Of a stretch of DNA of 57,555 nt, positions 1 to 7,768 are shown piece after piece. The notes under the pieces were generated by a model. The model had not been told where the DNA came from, did no database searches, and was given only the letters and a program-made list of their open reading frames with translations. A program made the position numbers and the translations under genes. The stretch is taken from contig JAEZCF010000098.1 in the NCBI GenBank assembly GCA_023430045.1, positions 1 through 57,555 on the forward strand, in the 5' to 3' direction. This DNA comes from Pseudomonadota bacterium. GTDB taxonomy: Bacteria > Pseudomonadota > Gammaproteobacteria > Xanthomonadales > Xanthomonadaceae. Every line of letters starts with the position of its first letter. Positions within the stretch are counted from its first letter, which is position 1.

Positions 1-9
1 GGGAAAAGC

Positions 10-32
10 AGTCGATCATGGATCGACTCTAC
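10..32 (-). repeat. SMAG palindrome (window-edge copy)
   Basis: AGTCGATC-ATG-GATCGACT forms a perfect 8-bp stem, followed on the plus strand by CTAC, the complement of the GTAG head. This is one SMAG element in minus orientation. It lies just upstream of the SDR gene and fills most of the first 60 bases; no gene is visible there. Confidence 0.8.
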
Positions 33-60
33 CCCCCACCCGAATGCGAGCCTTCAACAG

Positions 61-798
61 ATGAACGCAACCCTCAACAAGATCGCGCTGGTCACCGGCG
101 CCACCCGTGGTATCGGAACCGAAACCGTGCGTCAGCTCGCCCAGGCCGGCGTGCATACCCTGCTGGCCGGCCGCAACCGCGCCACCGCCGTGGACGTTGC
201 ATTGAAACTGCAGGCCGAAGGTCTGCCCGTGGAGGCCATCGAACTGGACGTGACCGATGCCGCCAGCATCGCCGCAGCCGTCGAACAGGTGCGCCAGCGG
301 CACGGGCATCTGGATATTCTGGTCAACAACGCCGGCATCGTCCTCGACGACCTGTCGCTGGCACCTTCGCAGCAGACGCTGGACACCTGGCGCGACACCT
401 TCGATACCAATCTGTTCGCCGTGGTCGCGGTCACCCAGGCGTTCCTGCCGCTGCTGCGTGCATCGGCTGCGGCGCGCATCGTCAATGTGTCCAGCCTGCT
501 GGGGTCGGTTTCCCTGCACACCCAGCCGGGCTCGCCGATCTACGATTTCAAGGTGCCGGCCTATAACGTGTCCAAGAGCGCGGTGAACGCATGGACCGCA
601 CAGCTGGCCTACGAACTGCGCGACACGACGCACAAGGTCAACGCCGTGCATCCGGGCTATGTAAAGACCGACATGAACCGCGGCGAAGGCGAGGTGGAAG
701 TCGCTGTCGGCGCGCAGTCCAGCGTGCAGATGGCACTGCTGGATGCGGACGGGCCCAACGGCAGCTTCACTTACCTGGGCGAGGTGCTGCCGTGGTGA
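61..798 (+). CDS. SDR family NAD(P)-dependent oxidoreductase
   Basis: 245 aa, a typical length for a classical short-chain dehydrogenase/reductase. The cofactor-binding TGATRGIG motif is at residues 13-20, NNAG at about 89-92, the catalytic Ser lies in NVSSLLGS (about 145), and the Tyr/Lys pair is in PAYNVSKSA (about 168-172). A soluble cytoplasmic Rossmann-fold enzyme; the substrate cannot be read from sequence. No strong Shine-Dalgarno precedes the ATG at 61. Its TGA overlaps the ATG of the downstream efflux lipoprotein gene (TGATG at 796-800), so the two are translationally coupled, probably as the 3' part of a longer operon starting outside the window. Confidence 0.9.
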   Translation: MNATLNKIALVTGATRGIGTETVRQLAQAGVHTLLAGRNRATAVDVALKLQAEGLPVEAIELDVTDAASIAAAVEQVRQRHGHLDILVNNAGIVLDDLSLAPSQQTLDTWRDTFDTNLFAVVAVTQAFLPLLRASAAARIVNVSSLLGSVSLHTQPGSPIYDFKVPAYNVSKSAVNAWTAQLAYELRDTTHKVNAVHPGYVKTDMNRGEGEVEVAVGAQSSVQMALLDADGPNGSFTYLGEVLPW

Positions 799-2213
799 TG
801 CGAACACTGGTGGTGGCGCTGGCCAGCGCACTGCTGGCCGGCTGCGTGACAGTGGGTCCGGACTACATCGCACCGGCCGAAGCGCCGGTCGCATTGCAGG
901 GCGCGGCGGCGCCGGTGTACAGCAGTGAAGCACCGGTGGCGACCTGGTGGGCACAGTTCGATGATCCGGTGCTGGAACAACTGGTACATGGCGCGCTGGC
1001 CGACAACCTGGACCTGCGCGTGGCCGTAGCCCGTGTACAGCAGGCCCGTGCGGTGTTCGTCGAACGTCGTCTGGACCAGGCGCCGCATGTGACCGCAGGC
1101 GCGGCATATGATCGCCGCAAGCAGCCGGAGACGCTGGCCGGTGGCGAGCGTGTCTTCAGCGAAAGCTACCAGCTTGGCTTCGATGCCGGCTGGGAGCTGG
1201 ACCTGTTCGGCCGCCAGCGGCGTGGTGCAGAAGCCGCCCGCGCGGACCTGGATGCGGAGTGGGCGAACCTGGCCGATGCCCAGGTGTTGATCGCCGCTGA
1301 AGTGGCGCGCAACTACTTCGAGCTGCGCGGCGCGCAGAAGCGCATTGCGGTGGCCGAACAGACGCTGGGCAACCTGCGCGATACCCAGAAGCTGACCGAG
1401 ACGCGATGGGACCTGGGTGCGGGCAGCGAGCTGGATGTGCAGAGCAGCCGCGCGCGGCTGAAGGCCATCGAGGCCGATATCCCGCTGCTGGAAGTGGCCC
1501 AGGCACAATCCCGGCATCGCCTGGCGGTGCTGCTGGGGCAACGTCCGGATGCACTAGACAGCCTGCTGGAACCGCGCGAGGTGCCGGCATTTGCCAAGGC
1601 ACTGCCGCTGGGCGACACCCGCGAACTGCTGCGGCAGCGTGCCGACGTCCGCGTGGCCGAAAGGCGCCTGGCGGCCGCGACCGCGCGTGTCGGCGTAGCG
1701 ACGGCGGACCTGTTCCCGCGCCTGTCCCTGACCGGTTTCGTTGGCTTCCTGGGCGGCGATGCCAGCGGCTTGGTGAACGGCAACAACAAGGCATGGTCGT
1801 TGACCCCGTCGCTGAGCTGGGCCGCGTTCGATTTCGGCAGCGTACGTGCCCGCCTGAAGGCCAGCAAGGCCGAGGCGGAGGGCGTGGCCGCGCAGTACGA
1901 ACAGGCCGTGCTGCTGGCGCTGGAAGATACCGAAAACGCCCTGACCCGTTATGCCAAGCAGCAGGCGAGGCTGGCCATCGTGGCCGACCAGGCACAGGCC
2001 GCGCGGCGAGCGGAAGTGCTGGCGCAGATCCGCTATCGCGAAGGTTCGGAGGATTTCCTGACCCTGCTTGATGCGCAGCGTACGCAGCTGTCCGCCGACG
2101 ATGCGCTGGCGGCTGCGGAAGCAGAAGTGAACGTCAGCGTGGTAGCGGTGTACAAGGCGTTGGGAGGCTGGGGCCAGGCGGCCCAGCCAAGCGTCGCGAT
2201 GGCAACACATTGA
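798..2213 (+). CDS. NodT-family outer-membrane efflux lipoprotein (TolC-like)
   Basis: 471 aa from the ATG at 798, chosen because it starts a lipoprotein signal peptide with lipobox LLAGC (Cys about residue 14) and overlaps the upstream stop. The mature start VTVGPDY is typical of the OprM/NodT group. The body shows the two-fold outer-membrane efflux repeat, with GWELDLFGRQRR (about 135) and LSWAAFDFGSVRARL (about 340) as the usual hallmark segments. It would form the outer-membrane channel of a tripartite pump. No RND, MFS or fusion protein lies next to it here, so its partner is probably upstream of the window. GTG codons at 792 and 795 are possible alternative starts. Confidence 0.9.
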   Translation: MRTLVVALASALLAGCVTVGPDYIAPAEAPVALQGAAAPVYSSEAPVATWWAQFDDPVLEQLVHGALADNLDLRVAVARVQQARAVFVERRLDQAPHVTAGAAYDRRKQPETLAGGERVFSESYQLGFDAGWELDLFGRQRRGAEAARADLDAEWANLADAQVLIAAEVARNYFELRGAQKRIAVAEQTLGNLRDTQKLTETRWDLGAGSELDVQSSRARLKAIEADIPLLEVAQAQSRHRLAVLLGQRPDALDSLLEPREVPAFAKALPLGDTRELLRQRADVRVAERRLAAATARVGVATADLFPRLSLTGFVGFLGGDASGLVNGNNKAWSLTPSLSWAAFDFGSVRARLKASKAEAEGVAAQYEQAVLLALEDTENALTRYAKQQARLAIVADQAQAARRAEVLAQIRYREGSEDFLTLLDAQRTQLSADDALAAAEAEVNVSVVAVYKALGGWGQAAQPSVAMATH

Positions 2214-2214
2214 C

Positions 2215-2344
2215 GTGGAGCCGGGCTCAGCCCGGCGGCTTCCATCCATCGTAGAGCAGGGCTCTGCCCGGCTTTATCCAACCATCGCGTAGAGCCGGGC
2301 TCTGCCCGGCTGTTTCCGGGCTGCCGGGCAGAGCCCGGCACTAC
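2215..2344. repeat. SMAG array of four palindromes
   Basis: Four GCCGGGC/GCCCGGC-type stems in a row: 2215-2240 (head GTGG), 2251-2273 and 2289-2311 (head GTAG, plus orientation), and 2320-2344 (minus orientation). The array fills the gap between two convergent genes and could act as a bidirectional 3'-end stabiliser. The last copy's GTAG supplies the TAG stop of the next gene. Confidence 0.9.
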
Positions 2345-3228
2345 TGGCCGGCGGTTTGCGCCCAGTCCAGCTCCACCAGCACCGGGAAATGATCCGATGG
2401 CAGGATGCCGTCCACGCGCGTATCCAGCGTTGCGAAATCGCGTGCCTTGAAGCCACGCACCAGTACCCAGTCCAGCTGCGTGGTCGCCTTGCCGGTGAAA
2501 TCATGGAACGTCCGAACGGGTCCACGCGGCGTGGCGACCTGCGTCCGCGCATCCTGCAGGACACCCTTGAACGCGTGGTAGGTCGTCCCGCCCGGTTCAC
2601 TGTTGAAATCTCCCGTCAGCACTACCGGGATATCGGCCGGCAGTGATTCCAGGTGTTGCACGATCGCCTTGGCGCCGCGCACGCGTGCGGCTTCATCCTG
2701 TTCGCGGTAAGGCAGGTGGGTGTTGAACAGGTAGAAACGGCGGCCGTCGTCGAGGCGACGGAACAGCCCCCACGTGACCATCCTCGGGAACAGGTTGTTC
2801 CAGCTGATGCTGCCCACCACATCGGGCGTGTCGGACAACCAGAAATCGCCGGATTCTTCCAGTGCCAGCGCCTTGCTGTCGTAGAAAACACCCATGTGTT
2901 CATCGTCATGCCCGCCGCGGCGATCCTGACCGAACCAGCGATAATCGGGCAGCTGCCTGGCCAGATAATCGGCCTGGTCGCTGACCAGTTCCTGGGTTCC
3001 CATTACCGCGGGATGGGCGTCCTTGATGACGGCCACCATCGCGTCGCGACGATCCATCCAGCGCTTGCCGACGGCGGTATCGGCCGGCGTGCGTACGTTG
3101 AAGGACATGACCTTCAGTGGTGCGGGCGTTGCAGGCCCGGCGGCCTCAGCGGCCTCAGCGGCCCCCGCGACCGGCATGGCCAATACGGCAAGGAGCAGTG
3201 CGGCGATACGCCACGGTTGGTGCGACAT
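2341..3228 (-). CDS. Secreted endonuclease/exonuclease/phosphatase-family hydrolase
   Basis: 295 aa. The frame is open further upstream, but I take the ATG at 3228 because a GGAGG ribosome site precedes it by about 8 nt and it begins a signal peptide (MSHQPWRIAALLLAVLAMPV...). Family motifs in order: MSFNVRT, GTQEL (metal-binding Glu), NTHLPYR, LTGDFNS and the C-terminal SDHFPV catalytic Asp-His. The fold is shared by DNase I-like nucleases, sphingomyelinases and inositol phosphatases; the substrate is not determined. Probably periplasmic or secreted. Its TAG stop (2341-2343) lies inside the GTAG head of a SMAG repeat. Confidence 0.88.
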   Translation of the reverse strand: MSHQPWRIAALLLAVLAMPVAGAAEAAEAAGPATPAPLKVMSFNVRTPADTAVGKRWMDRRDAMVAVIKDAHPAVMGTQELVSDQADYLARQLPDYRWFGQDRRGGHDDEHMGVFYDSKALALEESGDFWLSDTPDVVGSISWNNLFPRMVTWGLFRRLDDGRRFYLFNTHLPYREQDEAARVRGAKAIVQHLESLPADIPVVLTGDFNSEPGGTTYHAFKGVLQDARTQVATPRGPVRTFHDFTGKATTQLDWVLVRGFKARDFATLDTRVDGILPSDHFPVLVELDWAQTAGQ

Positions 3229-3421
3229 CAGGAATCCCTCCAGTTCAAACGGTTGCCCGGCCAAGGGTGGCACGAATGGGCGGGGCGTGGATGTGCCGTT
3301 GTGGCTGGTTGACGGGCCGCCGGATTTTTCACCCGCTACAGCCGGCATGCTCACCCGCCACCGACGACGCCGTCGTTAAGGTTGGCGCCAAGACGTAATT
3401 CCCGTGGAAAAAGGACGTTAC

Positions 3422-3595
3422 ATGATCAAGTGGGCCATCATTTTCGCCATCATCGGCCTGATCGCCGGTGCCCTTGGCTTCGGCGGCATCGCCGGTGGTG
3501 CGATGGGTATCGCGAAGTTCCTGTTCTGGGCCGGCATCATCATCGCCGTGATTCTGTTCGTGCTGGGCATGACAGTCGCGAAGAAAGTTACCTGA
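3422..3595 (+). CDS. DUF1328 (UPF0391) small membrane protein
   Basis: 57 aa starting MIKWAIIFAIIG, with two hydrophobic segments separated by a glycine-rich turn (GALGFGGIAGGAMG), the pattern of the YtjA/DUF1328 family of small inner-membrane proteins of unknown function. The ATG at 3422 follows an AAAAGGACG ribosome site; an in-frame GTG at 3404 is less likely. A strong terminator follows at 3628. Confidence 0.88.
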   Translation: MIKWAIIFAIIGLIAGALGFGGIAGGAMGIAKFLFWAGIIIAVILFVLGMTVAKKVT

Positions 3596-3627
3596 CCGGT
3601 ATTTCCAGCATCGCCGTCAGACACTTA

Positions 3628-3657
3628 CCGCCGCGTCCGCAATGACGCGGCGGTTTT
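3628..3657 (+). terminator. Rho-independent terminator after DUF1328 gene
   Basis: Perfect 9-bp stem CCGCCGCGT / ACGCGGCGG with an 8-nt loop, followed by TTTT. Confidence 0.85.
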
Positions 3658-3763
3658 CGTTCTGGCGCAAGATACTGGCTGGGGCTGCGCGCATGGGCTA
3701 AGGTCTGCAGCGGCCCGCGTTGCCGTAACCGGGCAGGGGATTGGCCAGCGACGGGGAGTCGGC

Positions 3764-3910
3764 ATGCTGGATGCGTTGTCACATATCATCGGCGTGGTCC
3801 TGGATGCCTGTGTGCGTCCGGGTAACAGATATGTCTGGCTGGGCGTGTTGCTGGTGTTGATCACCATCGCCGTGGCGGCGCGCTGTGCGCTGCATCAACC
3901 GGGAGATTGA
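3764..3910 (+). CDS. Small single-pass membrane protein, unknown
   Basis: 48 aa. The ATG at 3764 is preceded by a GGGGAG ribosome site at good spacing. The sequence has a short polar N-terminus, then one hydrophobic segment (YVWLGVLLVLITIAVAAR) and a short tail. The stop (3908-3910) is one base before the start of the next gene, so the two are probably co-translated. I do not recognise a family. Confidence 0.6.
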   Translation: MLDALSHIIGVVLDACVRPGNRYVWLGVLLVLITIAVAARCALHQPGD

Positions 3911-3911
3911 A

Positions 3912-4622
3912 ATGTCCAGGGCACCTGCCTGTTCTGCCTTTGCGGTATCCATCCTGCTGCTCGCTGCTCCGGTCGTTGCCGCGTCGCAGAATCCCGCGCA
4001 GCCGAAGCGACTCTCGCTGGACGCTTTGCAGCGCAGCATCAACGACCGCTCCCCACAACTGCGGATCGATGCGGTGGACCATGAGCGGATTACGGCCCGG
4101 CGCATCGATATCGTCGGTGACGACGGCACCATCCGCATGACGCTGTCGGCAAACACGCCACCGCCGATCATCGATGGCATCCAGTACAAGCGCGCCTTCG
4201 ATGTCGCGGGCATGATCCTGTACGACGCGAAGGGAAGTGAGCGCGGTGGATTCGGCGTGGCCGACACGTCTTCCGGAACTGCAGCGGTGCTGGCTCTGGA
4301 TCACCCGGCGATGGACGCGGTCGGCTGGCGGGTGTCGCCCGATGGCTCGGTGATGTTCGCCATCAACCAGGCGCCGCCACTGGTCCGCGAGCCTGGCCTG
4401 GATGATCGCCTTGTCCCCGGCGTGGAAGCGCCCACCCGCATCAAGCTGAGTGTCGCTCCCGATGGCACGCCCGCGGTCGCGTTGTCCGATGCCGGCGACC
4501 AGCCGCGCGTGCGGATGACAATCACTGAAGAGGGATATGGCGCCATCGAGTTTCTGGACGCGGCCGGCAAGGTCATCCATGTGCTGGCGCCGGAGCGGGA
4601 TATGAAGCCGACGGGCGGATGA
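3912..4622 (+). CDS. Secreted protein of unknown function
   Basis: 236 aa. I prefer the ATG at 3912 over a GTG at 3885 because it has a GGGAG ribosome site and starts a clean signal peptide (MSRAPACSAFAVSILLLAAP..., cleavage near VVAAS). The mature part reads as a beta-rich periplasmic protein with recurring segments such as ERITARRIDIVGDDGTIRMTLS, RGGFGVADT and RVRMTITEEGYGAIEFLDAAG. No catalytic motif is recognised. It forms a small operon with the 48-aa protein before it. Confidence 0.75.
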   Translation: MSRAPACSAFAVSILLLAAPVVAASQNPAQPKRLSLDALQRSINDRSPQLRIDAVDHERITARRIDIVGDDGTIRMTLSANTPPPIIDGIQYKRAFDVAGMILYDAKGSERGGFGVADTSSGTAAVLALDHPAMDAVGWRVSPDGSVMFAINQAPPLVREPGLDDRLVPGVEAPTRIKLSVAPDGTPAVALSDAGDQPRVRMTITEEGYGAIEFLDAAGKVIHVLAPERDMKPTGG

Positions 4623-4636
4623 GCCATCGTCTGGCC

Positions 4637-4795
4637 TCAATCCGTGCGCTTCCTTGCAGTATTGCCGTTCCAGGTTTTCAGAAGCTGGTTGGCCATTCCC
4701 CGGTAGATGGGAACGCGGCAGACCTTTCTGGGGACGCTGCGTGCGAGCAGCATGGTGACCAGTATGGCCAGCAGCCATCTGGGTTTGCCCTTCAT
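4637..4795 (-). CDS. Possible small exported/membrane protein
   Basis: 52 aa, starting MKGKPRWLLAILVTMLLARS: a basic start and a hydrophobic stretch, then a basic polar tail. It converges on the secreted-protein gene. No convincing ribosome site precedes the ATG, so it may be decayed or not expressed. Confidence 0.4.
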   Translation of the reverse strand: MKGKPRWLLAILVTMLLARSVPRKVCRVPIYRGMANQLLKTWNGNTARKRTD

Positions 4796-4936
4796 GGCCA
4801 GCAGTACCGGCTTAGCCCGTGGGCAAATAGGACGACCGGCTGACGCTGTACTGGGGCTTCGCTTTTCCTTTCGTCAGATGCCCGCTCGGGTAGCATCGAC
4901 TAAATCGGGGTAACAGCGGGGTGACTGGGAGGGTCT

Positions 4937-5183
4937 ATGGTGAGAGGGATCTACCGCTTTACCCCTTGGATACTGGGCCTATGCTTGTCGCTCGGGGGGC
5001 GTTCCTGCTTGGGCGATCACGTCCAGGGACGCGGAATTGCAGACGTTGCTTAAGCAGCCCGAGGGCACAATCCCTGGAGCTGTTCGATCGGACACGGGTA
5101 ATGCTGTTGGCAACGAGAACAAAGTCCGCATCGAGATTCCCGATGCTGATTTGAGGATGCGGGATGAACGCCACGTCGAATAA
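4937..5183 (+). pseudogene. Frameshifted small exported-protein gene
   Basis: From the ATG at 4937 (GGGAGGG ribosome site) the frame encodes a signal-peptide start (MVRGIYRFTPWILGLCLSLG) and then loses coherence, ending at a TAA near 5052. Removing one G from the G6 run at about 4993-4998 joins it to a second frame that continues as GGVPAWAITSRDAELQTLL and runs to the TAA at 5181-5183. The joined product (about 81 aa) would have a perfect PAWA signal-peptidase site. Either the gene is broken by a one-base insertion, it is phase-variable at the G run, or the base is a sequencing error. It overlaps the start of the next gene by 20 nt. Confidence 0.65.
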
Positions 5184-5628
5184 CTGGCGGATATGCATGT
5201 CCGTAATTTTGTTCGCCTTGATAGGCAGCGTCGGCGCCGTCGAGCGGCCTAATCTCTCCTTTGACGAGAGGGCCAGGAGCGCCGATTTTGTGGTGGTGGC
5301 TGATGTTGCGGGCTTGATGCCGTTTATTGGCCAGGAGTTCGACAAGTTTTACCGCGTGCAAGTTCGCGTAGCTGCGGTGTTGAAAGGAAACGTGACCATC
5401 GGCGATCACTTGGAGGTGCGGGTTGACCAAACGATTGCCGAACAGCGAAATAATTGCTGTGACACAGGCGCGGTATATGTTCTCTTCCTTCGAAGGCGCG
5501 GCGCCGTTTTTCACTTCGTTGGCAGCCCCTTGGGAGCTATTCCAGTCGAGTTTGTCCAGAGGCCCGGACTCCAGCCTCCCATAAAGCATCACTGTCATTC
5601 GGCCCGGCAAGTAGCCAAGTGCGGCTGA
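5164..5628 (+). CDS. Secreted small protein, possibly NTR/OB-fold-like
   Basis: 154 aa with a signal peptide (cleavage near GSVGA-VE). The mature part reads ARSADFVVVADVAG...YRVQVRVAAVLKG...GDHLEVRVD...CC...GAVYVLFL. That order (ADxV, F/YxV, VLKG, V.V, Cys, YVLFL) resembles small secreted TIMP/netrin-like (NTR) domains; this is a guess from pattern, not a firm assignment. It overlaps the frameshifted gene and is probably coupled to it. Its third-position GC is clearly lower than that of the surrounding housekeeping genes, suggesting acquisition by transfer next to ssrA. Confidence 0.65.
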   Translation: MNATSNNWRICMSVILFALIGSVGAVERPNLSFDERARSADFVVVADVAGLMPFIGQEFDKFYRVQVRVAAVLKGNVTIGDHLEVRVDQTIAEQRNNCCDTGAVYVLFLRRRGAVFHFVGSPLGAIPVEFVQRPGLQPPIKHHCHSARQVAKCG

Positions 5629-5857
5629 AAGCGTTTGGCGATGCGTTGAGGCTCAGACCCCCGCTCACGCGAGTAGGGGCGGCTCTCTGCCCCCACCCCG
5701 GTAACCGAGAGCACGTCAGGACTGCACGCGACGGATCGCGGCATCGGAGAGTGGAGAGTGGTATGGGGGTACAAGATTTTCAGGGCGGTGTTGTACCCCT
5801 GGATATACCCCAGCGTCTCATAGGCTGCAACGGAACAGCCCGGACAACACTGGACAA
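5629..5857. other. Gene-free stretch beside ssrA with an inverted repeat
   Basis: No credible gene. It holds the inverted repeat GGGGTACAA (5765-5773) / TTGTACCCC (5790-5798) with 16 bases between arms, and a nearby ATACCCC. Together with its position at the tmRNA 3' end and the low-GC cargo beyond it, this may be the remnant of an element that integrated at ssrA. No integrase gene remains. Confidence 0.4.
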
Positions 5858-5898
5858 CAAAAAAGCCGGAACCCCTTATCTGACGAGGGATTCCGGCT
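5858..5898 (-). terminator. Terminator of ssrA
   Basis: Read on the minus strand: AGCCGGAATCCCT, a 9-nt loop, AGGGGTTCCGGCT, then TTTTT. The 13-bp stem has one G-U pair. It starts about 28 nt beyond the tmRNA CCA end. Confidence 0.85.
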
Positions 5899-5925
5899 CT
5901 CTGTGGCCCCAAGGGGACCAATCAA

Positions 5926-6279
5926 TGGTGGAGGTGGGCGGAATTGAACCGCCGTCCGAAGGCACTCCATCCCCAGCACTACATGCTTAGCTCACCGTTG
6001 GATCTCGCCCCTGGACAGCACGGTGCGCGAAGCGCATCCAGAGACCAGCCTGTTTTGGTTAAGCCATGACTGACAGGCAGCCGTCACAGCCGGTTCCGTG
6101 ATAATGACCCTACATCTACGAGCACGGGCACAAGTAGGTTCGGGGCTTACGCCTTAAGCGGCGAGAGCGTAGTTGTCGTCGTTGGCAACTAGAGTTTTGC
6201 AGCTGGATTTACGAGGAAAGCTACCCCCTCGGCATGCGCCAAGCAACTTCACAACCCCCGTCGAAACCAATGCACCCCC
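5926..6279 (-). ncRNA. ssrA: tmRNA (transfer-messenger RNA)
   Basis: 354 nt. The 5' end GGGGGTG pairs with CACCTCC before the ACCA 3' end (one G-U pair) to form the tRNA-like acceptor stem. GGTTTCGACGGGG near the 5' end and GGTTCAATTCCGCC near the 3' end are the conserved tRNA-like parts. The tag reading frame (6186 down to 6154) is GCC AAC GAC GAC AAC TAC GCT CTC GCC GCT TAA, giving ANDDNYALAA, very close to the E. coli tag. It rescues stalled ribosomes with SmpB, encoded 0.9 kb away on the same strand. Confidence 0.97.
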
Positions 6280-6497
6280 GGTTTCTACAAGTGTCTGCAA
6301 GTACCAGGGTCCGAATCGCAGGAACCTGGCTGCCCAACGCGGATGATCCTACGCCAATCCGCCTGAACAGTCACGCAAAAGCCCGAAAACTGAAAGCGCG
6401 CGGTGGAAAGTGAAGTTAGCAACCTGCTAACGTCGATCCGACCTTCCTGCGACAGCCCTTGGGCGAGCATGGAAGCGGGTCCAATGAGGAAGCCGGT

Positions 6498-7070
6498 GTG
6501 AGTGCAACGCAAGGGCGCAGCCTGCGCCAACTGGTCGGTCCGGTCGGCAGCGATTACCTGAATCGCGCCGTGCCTCCCGTGTGGGTGTGTGCGCTGCTGG
6601 CGGCCAGCGTGGGCGTGGCCCTGTTGATCGAGCTGCCGGCCATGGCGGCAGCGGCGCTGCTGGCCAGCGCGGTGGTGGTTTACTGGCCGCAGCGGCGCAG
6701 GCCGGCGCTCGGTGTCTGGCGCCTGCTGGGCTTGGCCGGGCTTGCCGTGGTGGCCTGGATCCCGGAGCCGGACGGGCTGGCGGAATGGTTCGAGCATGGG
6801 CTGTCGCTGGCCATCGCGGCACTGGCCGGGGTCAGCATCTGCACCCATCTGGTGCAGGCCCATCGGCTGTCGCGCGCGCTGCAGCAGGCCGCCGATGCCA
6901 TGGACGACCAGCACCTGCTGGCATTGCTTCCGGAAGAGGCGGCCCAAGCTGCCCGCCAGTGGCGCGCCGGCGATGACAGCCGCAGGCAGGAACTGGCCGT
7001 GGTGATGCACCTGGCGGTGATGCATGCGGCGCTGTCGCCGCGGATGCGGGCAGGGATGCTGGATGCCTGA
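6498..7070 (+). CDS. Inner-membrane protein, unknown function
   Basis: 190 aa from the GTG at 6498, chosen because GAGGA lies 8 nt upstream; a TTG at 6459 is in frame but lacks this. Two to three hydrophobic segments lie in the first half (VWVCALLAASVGVALLI, MAAAALLASAVVVYW, LLGLAGLAVVAWI), then a segment around LSLAIAALAGVSICTHL and a soluble, helical C-terminus (ALQQAADAMDDQHLLALLPEEAAQAARQW). No family recognised. It sits alone between ssrA and smpB on the opposite strand. Confidence 0.75.
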   Translation: MSATQGRSLRQLVGPVGSDYLNRAVPPVWVCALLAASVGVALLIELPAMAAAALLASAVVVYWPQRRRPALGVWRLLGLAGLAVVAWIPEPDGLAEWFEHGLSLAIAALAGVSICTHLVQAHRLSRALQQAADAMDDQHLLALLPEEAAQAARQWRAGDDSRRQELAVVMHLAVMHAALSPRMRAGMLDA

Positions 7071-7075
7071 GCGGC

Positions 7076-7134
7076 GTGACGACCCGCGGTCGTTACCTGG
7101 CATCCGGCAGAGCGTGACGACCAACGGTCGTCAC
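7076..7134. repeat. Two GTGACGACC-type palindromes
   Basis: GTGACGACC, three bases, GGTCGTTAC at 7076-7096 and GTGACGACC, AAC, GGTCGTCAC at 7114-7134. This is a second REP-like family, distinct from the GCCGGGC-type SMAG stems, and recurs at 16550, 18774, 36034, 57316, 57405 and 57496. Decayed relatives (CCGTCACCCAC) continue to about 7180. Confidence 0.85.
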
Positions 7135-7207
7135 CCACAACCAACCGTCACCCACAATCAATCAACCGTCACCCGCAGGCCATCCACCCAGGCAAGCCAT
7201 CCACCCA

Positions 7208-7711
7208 TCAGGCGTCCCGGTTGCCCCGGCGCATCACGCGCTGCTTCTCGATCGCCCAGTCGCGGTCCTTGGCGGCGTCGCGCTTGTCATGCGTCTGCCT
7301 GCCCTTGGCCAGCGCCACTTCCAGCTTGATCTTGTTCTTGCTCCAGTACATCGCGGTGGGCACGATCGTGTAGCCGTCGCGTTCCACGCGGCCGATCAGC
7401 TTGTCGATCTCGTTCCGGTGCAGCAGCAGCTTGCGCTCGCGACGGTCTTCGGCCACCACGTGGGTCGACGCCTGGATCAGCGGAGTGATCTGCGCGCCGA
7501 TGAGGAAGATCTCGCCATGCCGCACGTAGGCGTAGGCATCGATGATGTTGCCGCGGCCGGCACGGATCGACTTCACTTCCCAGCCCTGCAGGGCCAGGCC
7601 GGCCTCGAAGCGCTCCTCGATGTGATATTCGTGGCGCGCACGCTTGTTCAACGCGATGGTTTTGTTGGCCGTCGCGTTCTTTGCTTTATCCTTGCCGCTG
7701 TTCTTGCTCAT
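7208..7711 (-). CDS. smpB: SsrA-binding protein SmpB
   Basis: 167 aa. Typical SmpB: IALNKRARHEYHIEERFEAGLALQGWEVKSIRAG at residues 20-53, then the OB-barrel core YVRHGEIFLIGAQI and the lysine/arginine-rich C-terminal tail (KGRQTHDKRDAAKDRDW...) that enters the decoding centre. It binds the tRNA-like domain of tmRNA, whose gene is nearby, and delivers it to stalled ribosomes. A GACAAT hexamer ends 6 nt before the ATG, so the mRNA may have almost no leader. Divergent from ratA. Confidence 0.97.
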   Translation of the reverse strand: MSKNSGKDKAKNATANKTIALNKRARHEYHIEERFEAGLALQGWEVKSIRAGRGNIIDAYAYVRHGEIFLIGAQITPLIQASTHVVAEDRRERKLLLHRNEIDKLIGRVERDGYTIVPTAMYWSKNKIKLEVALAKGRQTHDKRDAAKDRDWAIEKQRVMRRGNRDA

Positions 7712-7717
7712 TCCCGT

Positions 7718-7723
7718 ATTGTC
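7718..7723 (-). promoter_or_regulatory. Candidate -10 box of smpB
   Basis: GACAAT on the minus strand with 6 nt to the ATG; transcription would begin at or just before the start codon. No clear -35. Confidence 0.4.
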
Positions 7724-7768
7724 TCCGATTCGGGCCCGCCCGGTCGATCACCTGCAGCCGAATCTGAA

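Noticed and set aside
5619..5990. A plus-strand frame with product ending VEVGGIEPPSEG...
   Set aside because: The C-terminal part is translated from the complement of the tmRNA 3' end (GGAGGTGGGCGGAATTGAAC), a known annotation artefact; no independent coding evidence upstream.
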